NCBI GenBank assembly: GCA_003194525.1
Contig: NBIV01000139.1
Span: 1 to 64,000, forward strand
DNA length: 64,000 nucleotides
DNA from: Gracilariopsis chorda
Lineage: Eukaryota; Rhodophyta; Florideophyceae; Gracilariales; Gracilariaceae
Direction: 5' to 3'
In this document: one piece after another, positions 42,054 through 52,681 of the stretch
Numbering within the stretch: the first letter of the stretch is position 1
How the letters are laid out: each line of letters opens with the position of its first letter
The notes under the pieces: generated by a model
Told to the model about the DNA's origin: nothing
What the model saw: only the letters and a program-made list of their open reading frames with translations
The model's database searches: none
Translations under genes and position numbers: made by a program

Positions 42054-44521
42054 GCTGTCAACTTACTGTACAGAGTACATAATAAGTTACGGAGTTGCCA
42101 AGACAGTCGAATCTGTGGCGCTCAGATAGAACGGCCGTAGGCAGTCAGGACCGCGATAAGTTACTGTATGAGGCATACTGTATCATACTGTACACACCTG
42201 GTGGGATCATTCTGTGTTCATATCGCGTTATGATAACGAAGGTTCTTCTTCTTCGTCAGATCTTCTCGGTGTTACGTTGCTGCGAGAAGCAACGGCCTGG
42301 TTGCAGCTCTCTCTCCGTAAGAATGTGAGCAACTCTGGGTGCCAGTCATCGGAAATCCAGCCGCGTACTCATTTCTTTTCTCTTAGAAAATCGCATTGTG
42401 AAGTCAGGCATACCTCATGAAGGCGAAGTGCTTGTGCTCGAAACAGCGATAACGGTACGAGAAGTTAAGATGTAAGGATTGGGGAAGGCCAAGGGTTAGA
42501 TTGGTACCCTGTTAAGCTTACCGCTACCTCTGTGTAAATTGCCCTGCTGCAGGTGAACAGCGACTAATATATGGTGCAGGGATAGCCATTTACCAGGAGC
42601 ACGTCGCTGTTCACCACACTTTGTTTTGCTGACGCCTAGTTGATTCGTACCCACCACTCTTCGAAGAAGCATTTTCTTCTCACACAAAGCGAAGATAGTT
42701 CACATTAGGTGACCCTCACAGAAGAATATCGACTGAATGTAGATGAACAAGTTCTCAAGTGTGGTATTCGAGTCTTTTCGTTAGTGCGATTGTGTCTCGT
42801 ACCTCGGTTCTGTTCTAGATTTGACCTAGATACTGCATTTGAGAGGTAGAGCGGCTGTTAAACGCAGGGAGAGGTGAAGTAAACCCCATCATGGGGCATC
42901 TTCTTCACGTCTGTATCGCAATGTTTCTTGAACCCGGAGTGCGTATTTCTACTACCACGACAATATCAGGATATCTGCCCTTATCCTCCCATCTCTGTTC
43001 CCAGAAAAATTTGTCTGTCTTCTTAGCGGCTGCTGTCTGTTCACGGGGAGCTGTCAGGGCGGAAGGTCACGCAGTTTTCAAGGTTTGACTGCTCGCCACA
43101 CACACAAGTGCGCAGCGTAGACGAATCTCAGCTCATTTCTCGTTTCTTCACAGAGATCACATTTCAGCTTCCCACCCCACAATCAGGCGGTGCTGACTCT
43201 TTTGCTGAAAACTACCCTTGTTGTCTCCGTTATAAAAAAAACAGCGCATCTTCGTATTCTCCCGTTTCCCGACAGGTTTGCAGGACTGCATCGCATATCA
43301 GCCACGTTGGTACCGGCCTACTCTTGCATTTACCGTCGGTATCTGTTAGGACTCCTATATTCCGATGATATTAGCGGGACCACAGAGAACCAGAGATCGT
43401 GACATGCACGCAGAGTAAGGATACTCCTTTACATCAGTGTTCACATGAAACCGTCACCAAGGCCGAGATACCATAACCTAAGGTTACGTTGCTGGTAGTC
43501 ACATTGGTATCAACGGAGACAGCGAAGGGCATCCTCACACAGACTGCACTCACGCAAACATGTTTCTGAGGTCAAGATTTTGTTTCAGAGCTGTCAGTCT
43601 TCACACTTGCCTTTTGATACCTGCCCTTTGTGAGAAGTTGCAAGGAGCGGTGAGCACTCCTCGAATATCTGTTTGAACGAGCCACGAGCCTGCTTGAGGG
43701 CGTGTATGTACGCAAAAATGGTTCGATTTCCCAGCTCCCGCTTGGAAGGCTATCTCTTGATCCATCGAATAAAACATAGTCAGCTCTGTCGCCCATCTTT
43801 CAACAAGGCGCAAGAATCGAAAGAACGCTAGTGTATCCGTTTTTGCATGATTTTTGATTCCTTACAACTTCCTTTTCGAATACTTCACGCAGAAATTGGC
43901 TCGGTACTACGAGACACGACGCGTCTGCTTTCTGAACCAAAAATGGTCATGCTCATCAGTTCAAGGGATCAAGACTGCTGACAAAAGAAAATTACATATG
44001 CGAGACACCAAAGTAGAAAAAAGAACTACAGAACCATGAGAGTTAGGATTGCTAACCCATCTCACCATGTGCGTTTCTATAGTTTTCTATGCTTTTAATG
44101 ATAATGTCCTCAGAATTGATATGAGGAACAAACTTGAATGAGCAATTATGTTCATTTGTGCCATGGCGTAGAGAGGAAGTAGTTCTGCTCGACACTAGTT
44201 TCATTGCGAGCCTGGAATATTTCTGCACAACTTATGATTGTCAGCAGCAGAAGAAACTCTCCGTGACATCTCTCGCAATACCAACGAGTTGAGAATGGCA
44301 CTTTCGCCGTGGCCGTGTGAGATAAGTTTATGCCGACACGGTGAATTCTTTTCTCTATACGCGTGATCTTTGTCAGTCTGCAGACAGACGTGAAGCATAG
44401 ATTTCTTGCACGGGCTTTCTCATATCTTTATAAAGGACTGCGCCACTGCGTTCCCCAGCTGCCTTCATGCGTACCAGGATCCCGCCACATCAATTACTTT
44501 CGATTCCCTGTGAGTTAAACC
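42054..44521. other. Long non-coding stretch
   Basis: There is no supportable gene. The left end is upstream of the glycine-rich/CBM48 pair, the right end upstream of the repeat-rich secreted protein. An inverted repeat lies at 42552-42615. Confidence 0.5.
42552..42615. repeat. Inverted repeat, 13-bp perfect arms
   Basis: ggtgaacagcgac (42552-42564) and gtcgctgttcacc (42603-42615) are perfect reverse complements around a 38-nt loop. A further short pairing (ccctgc/gcaggg) overlaps the left arm. It lies in intergenic DNA. Confidence 0.75.
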
Positions 44522-46769
44522 ATGGCTGCAAAGGCGCACTTACACTTTCTTCTACTACCGCTGCTCATCTCAGTTGTTTCTGGTACTGCTATACCGCGCG
44601 TTCAGGATGGGAGAAACATAACAATATCGAACAGGACAGGGCCATCCATTGACACCGCCCTTGGGAATTCAAACGCCTACAAGGGGACTGTTCGGAATGA
44701 GAATGATGAGAAGCTGGAGGAGGTTTCAGCAGTGCTAGGTTCAGATCCAACAGCCGCCTCAGGTGGACTAGCTGGGTTGCTGGACGACCTTCTCTTTCCC
44801 TATGCTACAGCAGGCTTTGATGACGAAGAAATGCTGTTCCCTGATGAGACTCCGATGATGTCTCTGACCGAACCTCCGGCTCCTTCGATGACTATAAGTG
44901 AAACTGCTCAACCAATGCCAACCGCTTTCATCTCAGAAGAGATCTTCCCATTTTCGGACTCACCCAATCCTGTGATGTCACCGGATGTCAGTCAGAGTAT
45001 GACTTTTGAACCAGAACCTTCTGCGAGCATGGCACCATCCATGTCTCCAGTCATCGAAACTGAAATGCAGGAGACCGCCTCACCGTCAATGCCACCATCC
45101 CCGACTTTTGGAGATAACACTATCCCAAACCCGATCGATCCAACTCCACTTACAATGACAGTGATGCCGTCTGAGACGATGCTACCAACGACATCCCCAG
45201 AACCATCTAGCGTCATGCAAATCGAGGACGTGTTGTTTTCTCCAATTGCACCTTCACCATCGAACTCCATTCCGATTTCTCCCCAGCCAGAAACCATTGA
45301 ACCAGATCCAAGTGTATCACCATCTTCTTTTATGGGGACGCCACAGCCCTCTTTCGGTGTACAAGAATCTTTCTCACCTAATGAGAACGGCGTCAGCCCT
45401 ATCATGGCATCAATGACACCAGCAATAGCTTCAAGTACAAATGAAATAGACTCAGAATCAACAGAGGTCATCTCACCTGCGTCTCCTGGAGTTACGGCTC
45501 CGCAAGTAGTTATGGAATCGATGACCCCACAGGCAACGGGAGTCAATGAGGACGTCGGAGTAGACGGTGAATCCGTCAGTACGCCTACCGGAGTCGTTCT
45601 ACCAAGCGAAACACCTACGATCATAACTCCAACGGCCTCTATGGAAGAAATTGGCATGCAACTTCTCGAGTCTGACCCATCACCAGAGCAGACACCGACA
45701 TTGAGCCCTGAATCCGAGCAGTTGGTGATTACACCATCGACTATTCCAGTAAGTTCGTCATAAACATATTTCAAGACGTGTCCCATATTGACAGCAGTAA
45801 CGTTTCTAACATCTTAATCCGTATTCTTGCACAACTTGAAAGGATAATGACGAGCTTCAGACGGTGACAGAGGAACCAATGATTTCTCCTGAGGAATTGG
45901 ATGACTTGATGACACCGAGTATGAGTGCTTCCGTACCAGCAAGTCCGACTTCATCCATGTTCCTGAGTGCAAGTGCTTCCGTGATGCCGAGTTCGAGTCC
46001 AAGTCCATCCATGACACCAAGCATGAGTGGATCAATGTCACCAAGTGCAAGCCCGTCTGTAACTCCCAGCATGAGCGCGTCAGTGACACCAAGCCCGAGT
46101 TCGTCTATGACACCAAGCCCGAGTTCATCTTTGACACCAAGCCCGAGTTCATCTTTGACACCAAGCCCCAGCTCATCCACAAGGCCGAGCATGAGTGGAT
46201 CAGCTACACCAAGCCCTAGTTCGTCTGTTATTCCGAGCATGAGTGGGACAGTGACCCCAAGCCCGAGTGCGTCTATGACGCCGAGCATGAGTGTACCAGC
46301 GACTGCGACTCCAAGCACGACTGTGACAGCATCGCCTACACCTTCTTCAAGTGAATCTGTAAGACCAATTCCAACAGAAGCTCTACCACCCACTCGGACA
46401 CCCAGACCTAGTCGTCGACCGCGTCCGCCTCGTCGATCTCGTGCACCGAGGCCTAGTCGTCGACCGCGTCGGCCTCGTCGATCTCGCGCACCGAGGCCCA
46501 GTCGTCAACCGCGTCGTCCTCGTCGATCTCGCGAACCGAGGCCCAGTCGTCGACCGCGTCCAACCCGCCGGCCCCGAGCACCCAGACCTAGCCGTCGACC
46601 TGGTAGAAGAGAGCGGCCAAACCGAGCTAACCGGGGGCGTGAATCTGGGAACGAACGTGAATCAAACTCTGTCCGAGTTGGACCATTACCATTGAGTAAC
46701 TGGCTTGACAGTGGAACTGAAGAGACTAGAGTAATTGTGTGGGGTGTTGGTCCACACTTGCTTGGCTAA
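44522..46769 (+). CDS. Large secreted Ser/Pro/Thr-rich protein with basic Arg/Pro repeat tail, two exons
   Basis: The exons are 44522-45748 and 45843-46769, together 717 residues. A signal peptide comes first (HLHFLLLPLLISVVSG), then an N-terminal region of about 85 residues that may fold. A long acidic Ser/Pro/Met/Thr-rich domain follows, then tandem 8-residue units of the type TPSPSSSL (about 46000-46300). Next is a strongly basic tail made of RPSRRPRPPRRSRAP-type repeats of about 15 residues, encoded by 45-bp units (46430-46610). A short C-terminal segment closes the protein. The splice junction reads TIP|DNDELQ in phase. The composition suggests an extracellular matrix or wall protein, heavily O-glycosylated in the middle and able to bind acidic polysaccharide through the tail; this is inference. 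Confidence 0.8.
45749..45842 (+). other. Intron of the repeat-rich secreted protein gene (94 bp)
   Basis: The donor is cca|gtaagt and the acceptor cttgaaag|gat, with a branch-point-like tctaaca about 30 nt before the acceptor. Removal joins two phase-0 exons of the same composition. Confidence 0.88.
46000..46610 (+). repeat. Coding tandem repeats: 24-bp Ser/Pro units, then 45-bp Arg/Pro units
   Basis: Units such as tcatctttgacaccaagccc recur every 24 bp near 46100-46170, with more degenerate copies around them. From 46430 units built on gcaccgaggcctagtcgtcg recur about every 45 bp. Such perfect short units are prone to length change between individuals. Confidence 0.85.
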
Positions 46770-48379
46770 TGAATAGACAACACACCTCTTTTCCTTGAGA
46801 AGTACTTACACATTGTAGTGTTCAGTATTATCCCTAAGCCCCCTTCATTTGTCGTTGAAGGGCACCGGAAAAATATAGGAGTATGATAAACATTGTTTTC
46901 ACCCTGAACTTCGAGATGAACCACATCATAATCCTGCACTCATTAGCGGCGTGATTGACATAGATAGAAGGCAAAACTTCAGTATTCGCACGCAAGTCGT
47001 TCTCAGTCATCAAGGGCAGCCTTCTCTACTCTAAACGAGTGAGACTTCAACCTGAAGACATAGCGGATACCTCTGTGCAAACCATTTCTCTATCTTCTTC
47101 TTCTTTATTGTGGTCAACAGCTTTCCATTGCTAAGCTGAGGGAGAGCATTCAGTAAAAGCTTTCTCTCTTCAGCAAGGCCCGGAACTTCTGTGGCTGTTT
47201 CTCTATCTAAAAGACAAGAATCTAGCCCTGTGATATCCTTCAAAGATTCCGGACATTTTAAGGCCAGAGGGTCTCTATCGGAAGAAGGCAGCACACCACG
47301 AAGATTGCCAGTCCAGGGCTTAAGGGCACTTTTTGCGAAGTGAGATTAGTACAACAAATTTATGTTCTCCTTGAATCTGTTCCAATGTCATCAAATTGGC
47401 GCTGTCCCTGACTGTCGTCCAAGCACACTCAGACTTGTCAGCTGCTTTTTCCATGGAGAAGGAAGAGATGCAGCACACAACCAAGCTTACTTTCATTCTT
47501 GGAGAATCTTGTTCGAACAACTAACGTTAAAACTTCCCAGTACAGTAGAGTATTGGGCTGCATATAAGTGTGCAAGTGTGAGCAGAATTTTTCGATGGAA
47601 ACGAGGAAATGCTGGACTTCTTCCGTCAAACACAACATATGCATACCTCATGATTGAATGCACACATTCTTGACCTCAAGGTGTTCGCAATGCCTAGTAG
47701 GTGCATGGTCTATCTGCACGACAGCCCAACCAAATTCCCTTCTTACAATGTTTTGAGTCTTCAATGCAGAAACCCGCATTTTACAAGGGAAACGAGCACG
47801 GTTTAGACATGTTTTACCATTTAGAAAACAAAGAACACGCAGATGCTGAATCGTAAATATTCTTCTCCTTCACCGTTGTGCGTGAGGGAGAAACATTTCT
47901 TTGTCGCTACATATCGTTTACAAGATTAAGTTGAATACTTTTTGACAAAACAATTCCTGTTGTTTGTTGTCTGTGCTTTGTTCGCTCCGGATTGGTTTCT
48001 TACAACCATTTAATGCAGACGATCATCAGTAACGAACTCTAGTACCACGGGTACGATTGACAAGGTTCTGTATGTCTCTGCAAAGCAGAGAGTATCTCTG
48101 AGTTGGGATGTCGAAGAGCATGAAAAGACTGTTATGCTCAGAAAATTCATGGTTCACTGTACTCAGATTGAGACATCTTCTACAAATATGTACATACAGT
48201 CCGCGAAACAGCATTAAGTACACGCAGCACTCTTAAAGACTTTGCGTCTTTCTCTCCGTTTGTGGCCATGTAGCCTTAGTAAATGTAGAGGCTATTTACT
48301 ACTAAACCAACCCTGTAACTCACAACTTTGCACCAGGCAGAATGTCACTTTACCAATGTAAAAAACTTCTCTACACCCT
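46770..48379. other. Non-coding stretch
   Basis: No gene could be supported. An 87-codon minus-strand frame at 47031-47294 starts only from GTG and lacks motifs. Confidence 0.5.
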
Positions 48380-49610
48380 ACGAAACAGTGATAAATACAC
48401 GAAACAAAAATAAATACACTTCCGCAAAAACCGCGCCATATTCAAACCACCTTAGCCGTTCCCTAGATACTTACCACCATCAAATAAAGAGTGCTTTGCC
48501 ACATCTTGACGACTTTTGCCCAGTCTTTTGCCAAACCAAACATGGCTAAAGTCCCTCATCTTTCTGAGTTCGAAATCGGCCAGATTCATGCCCTGAGATA
48601 TGAAGGAATGTCTCTTCGACAAATTGCTTACACTATCAACCGCTCTTTAGGAGCAGTACAATCAGCACTAAGACGCAAAACAAAATCTATACCGCATGGA
48701 AACGTCAGAAAAAAGTCCAAGATGTCAGTGCAACAGAAGAGAGCACTACTAAGGGAAGCATCCAGAGGCATTCAATCTGCTTCTCAACTAAAATCGTCGC
48801 TTAATTTACCCATCGGGGTGCGAAGAGTTCAGCAATTACTATCTTAATGTCAACATCTTCAATATCTCAAAATGGAAAACGGTCTATTAATGACTCAGAA
48901 GCATAAAAATGCACGCATAGAATACGCACGTCGTAATATATCTCGTGGGAACTATTTCTGGTGCAAGGTAATTTTCAGTGATAAGACGAAGTTTAATCTA
49001 GATGGACCGGATGGATTCGCATACTATTGGCATGGTGTTCGGAAGGAACCTCAAAGATTTTCTAAGCGTCAAAATGGAGGAGATTTGGTTATGATATGGG
49101 GAGCAATATCTTTCTATTGAGCCTGTCCTTTGGATTTTATTACTGGAAATCAAAATTCTACAAAGTACTGTGAGGGACTAAAGTCTAATCTACTACGATG
49201 GGTAGGTGGTGTCTTCGGTGAAAAACGGACTTGGCACTTTCAACAGGATAATGCTTCCATACATACCTCTATCTACACAAGGAACTGGCTACGTACCAAG
49301 AATATACGCGTTCTACCGTGGCCTGCAAAGTCCCCGGATTTGAAAATTATTGAAAATGTGTGGGGACTTATGGCTAGGCGTGTTTATGCACGTGGAAAGC
49401 AGTAAAATAATGTAACTGATCTTAAGAACGCTATCACTGCTGTATGGGACGATGTAGCTGGAGATTACCTTCAACAGTTGTACAGGTCTATACCGAGAAG
49501 GCTCCTTGCTGTTATCATAAGAAGGGGGTGCTAATAAGTACTGAGATATGCATAGATGCACGTAAAGTAAAGTGTATTTATTGTTTTTTGGTGTATTTAT
49601 AACTGTTTCG
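48380..49610 (+). mobile_element. Tc1/mariner element with clear terminal inverted repeats (1.23 kb)
   Basis: It is flanked by TA at 48378-48379 and 49611-49612. The left end reads cgaaacagtgataaatacac, the right end read inward cgaaacagttataaatacac, and similarity continues for about 40 bp (both arms reach aataaatacactt). The arms differ at only a few positions, so the insertion is fairly young. The single transposase frame covers most of the interior. Confidence 0.93.
48542..49531 (+). pseudogene. Tc1-type DD34E transposase, one frame with three stops
   Basis: From ATG 48542 one reading frame runs through the element, broken only by stops at 48845-48847, 49118-49120 and 49403-49405. Domain order is a helix-turn-helix (LSEFEIGQIHALRYEGMSLR, then QIAYTINRSLGAVQSALRR), a second DNA-binding part, and the nuclease. 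The nuclease has VIFSDKTKFNLDGPDGF (first D), FQQDNASIH (second D) and KSPDLKIIENVWG (E), with 34 residues between the second D and the E. The catalytic triad is intact in sense. The copy is non-autonomous as it stands but could be mobilised by a related enzyme because its ends are well kept. Confidence 0.9.
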
Positions 49611-49825
49611 TAGCTATAAGTATAGATCAGGTGTACGTGTTCGACAGGCGACCGGGGGTTTTTATATCTACCTATTCACTACCTAGGTTTCTGGTTGGGT
49701 GTGCTAGAATGGTCTGGTAGGTGGCAAGAAAGAAAGCAGAGTAGGGTGTATTTATTATCGTTTCGCGCACTCTAGTGTTGCTGTACTTTAAATTAAACAG
49801 GGAATTAGGATAGTAGAGGAATTAC

Positions 49826-50652
49826 TGTGGTGCAATGCCCCAAAGGGGAAAAACACAGAAAGACGTTCGGGATCTTCCTCTCACGAGGTGAACCCAGTTG
49901 GGTAGAGCCCTCCCAGAGGTGTCACGGCAAAGCCGGTTTGTAAGACCAGGGACACCTGTCGCGACTCGGGCAGGGAGGTGAAGGCGAAGAATCGGTATCC
50001 GCGTGAGCGGGGTGTGATACTCAGTAGAGGTATGTTTCCACGTAAGTGGGGGTGTGTGAGCGGATGCGCACACGAGGGCCGCGGATATCGGGAGGTGCTA
50101 CCCTAAAAAGGGGAAGAAGGAAGGGCGAAGAGGAGGAAGAGAGGACGAAGTGAGTCGCGAGAGCGACGAACAGATACGGCAATGCCGGTGGACAGGACTC
50201 CCTATACAGGGCAAAACACCAATGTGATTGGAACAATTATACTCCCAAGGATGGGCTTCTTTAGATGTGCAAGGGGGTTAGATGTCCCGTGGTTTACGGC
50301 GTTTCCCTCCAAGGAGGAGTAGAGCACGCGCGCAAGCGGCAACAACTAGAGCCAATTCCCCAGGTTGGGGTCCCTTGTTGGGGAAGTTTCACTGGTGCGA
50401 CGGCAGTGCGCCGTCGCACTAAGTACTAGCTTCCCAGAAATGGGTGGGAAAATAATAAATAAAATCAACTAAAATACTCCACATTTCGTGGCAACATCCA
50501 CTACTGTGGCCAACCGCCAATTGGCCCAAAACCGTGTCCCACGTGTCCATACCCACCATTGTGGGGCGTAGTTCATACACACACTACACAACCGATAATA
50601 TCGGGAAAACGATCAAGTACCCAGAATCCCTCCCTGAGGGCGTTTCACTTCA
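49826..50652 (-). repeat. 3' LTR of the full-length chromovirus
   Basis: It begins tgtggtgcaatgcc and ends gtttcacttca on the + strand. It has the same length as the 5' LTR at 60499-61325 and is nearly identical to it. Confidence 0.95.
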
Positions 50653-50666
50653 TATCCCCCCCCTAA
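50653..50666 (-). promoter_or_regulatory. Polypurine tract of the chromovirus
   Basis: Directly next to the 3' LTR, the minus strand reads ttaggggggggata, a run of purines with eight Gs. This is the expected place and composition for the plus-strand primer of reverse transcription. Confidence 0.8.
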
Positions 50667-50708
50667 GACGGGAAAACGACCGCGGACGCGGAGGATTCCC
50701 AGACGAAA

Positions 50709-52549
50709 ATGGGTGATAAAAACGCGTGCTCTGTCTCCGGTTCTCCGGTAAATCCCTCTGCACCAGAGTCACCAAGCGCACAAACGAAAACAACAGCCAC
50801 CCTCGACAAGGGAGAAATGAACGACGACAACAACATCAACAACCACAGCCAACCTCCGAGGCTTCTCGGGCGATACACCACCGGTTTCGGGTCAGTTCCC
50901 CTGCCTCAGGGCGATCGACATCCGGTACAACCAGGGAATATGGCTGCTGCAGCCGACCATCCCTTCGCACTACCACCTTCGGTGGTGTCCTCCGGAACCA
51001 CTCCGGTGTCCAACTGGCCAACCTACAACACCCTGGTGGGGCTCAACCCGATGAATCGGAATCACGCGTCGCGCCTGCGCCTTGCCCCGTGGTTTCACCC
51101 GGTCGCTGTCCTCAATGAGGGATTGGTCACCGCTTATGCTGATGGCTCAGACACCCTTCCGGGGGATCTGCCCAGAGCAGTCACCACATGGTGGGATTGG
51201 CGTCACCGGATTGCGATTCCGCGTCACCACCTCCGAAGGAATTCGGGCGAGACCGTCGCTGCGGCGCAGACCGCGTTGACGCGCATGGCATACCAACGGC
51301 AGAGCCGGGCTCCATTCGATGTACCGGTCCCACCGGAGTTCGGCTTCGACGTTAGCCACTTCCGCACTCGCGGGGAGATCGGATACGGCGACAACCTGTT
51401 CCGCCTCGAGACCCTCGCTTGGAGGAATTTCCCTGCAGCGCGGCAAGAAGCCCTTTGTTGGGAGCGACCGATTATTCGGGGGAGTTCAGGTATCTTCCCC
51501 GGCAATACCGGTCCAACTTTCTCCAAAACTTCATCCGCTACGAGCGGCGTTGGCGATCCCGATTCGGGTATTTCATCCCGTATCAGAACGTGGAGATAGA
51601 GCGGATTGCGCCGCCTCACCGACTATGTCGGTATGTAGCACTCCCCGAGTGGTGGCGCTTCCATGAAGCCTGCCAGGGTTGCTACATAGAACTCCCGCGA
51701 GTACTTACGTACCTCGGTTCGCTGCTAATGCAGGATCCCCGGTCGGGGTTGTGGTCCGTAGTGGTTACGGAGTGGGCGGCCCGCGCTGCGGCTTATATCC
51801 TCAACGAGGCGTACGACCAGTTTCGTCTCTGGTTCCTTCCACCGCGTGTGCGGGCAGCGATCCGCAATTTGGACCTTCGCATCCCCCTTGGTGGCCAGGC
51901 CAACAATGAAGAGGTCCTCCAATTACTTGGGTACATCGACAGCGTCAGCTGGAGTGAGGTCCCGCTGGAGCAAAGAGGCCGTCTGGGTGGCGGCAGCGGT
52001 AACACCGGTGGCCCGGGACTTGGTAGAAACACCGCCCTTTCGGGGGATTTTATCTACTTCGACCCCTGGGAGTTCCGGGAAATTTCCTCCGAGGAGGCGC
52101 GCGAGCTTCGCGATACGCCCCGGCATGTGCCGGAAGACCACCCTGTTGGGTACGTCGATTCTGATGACTACTACCGCGCATACGGCGGGGATGACCCAAT
52201 GGTCGATAACGAACCGGAAGAACCCGGGGAGATGGACGTAGAGGAAACCGGCGCTAGCGCGGAAGCTTTCCCAGAGGGGGTACCTCCGGCCGAGCCGGCT
52301 GCTGACCTTTCGGCGGCAAGTGCCGGACTTTGTATCCCCAGCGGGGTGACGGCGAATGAAAACGAGATCATTGCACGTTTTCCCCGGGGTGCCGGTCTGA
52401 GCGCTGCCGAGGTATCGGGGATGTCACCACCATGGCGGACGCGTTGGCCTACCGCCTTGCTGGTGGTTACGCCCCGGACGATGGGGGTGAGTGAAACCTC
52501 TAGTCCAGTTTCCTGGTTCTTCTTTCCCTGGCTATGCCAGTTAGTTTAG
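50709..52549 (+). other. Antisense accessory gene region of the chromovirus
   Basis: Between the end of pol and the 3' LTR, the strand opposite to gag-pol holds about 1.8 kb of protein-coding character. The predicted product begins Ser/Pro/Asn-rich, has a Trp/Arg/Tyr-rich globular middle (for example PEWWRFHEACQGCYIELPRV) and ends in an acidic, Glu/Pro-rich tail. I recognise no domain. It is not a mirror image of gag or pol, which end before it. The coding is not continuous in a single frame in this copy (about one break). Antisense extra genes in this position are known from some plant Ty3/gypsy lineages, and the function is unknown here. Confidence 0.65.
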
Positions 52550-52681
52550 TGTAGTATGGAGCTTGCTGCTCCACTAGGTAAACTTTCCCGTCTCGGACGG
52601 TGATTTCCATTTAGAATTCCCCGTCTTGGACGAACTTTCCCTTGCTATCCCTTCTTACTGCCGTCCGCCCGCGCGGCAGCG

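Noticed and set aside
44992-45786. 264-codon minus-strand frame (Gly/Ser/Val-rich)
   Set aside because: It is the antisense shadow of the Ser/Pro-rich coding repeats, and so is the frame at 45857-46393.
47031-47294. 87-codon minus-strand frame
   Set aside because: It starts from GTG and contains a simple repeat. It has no motif and no context.
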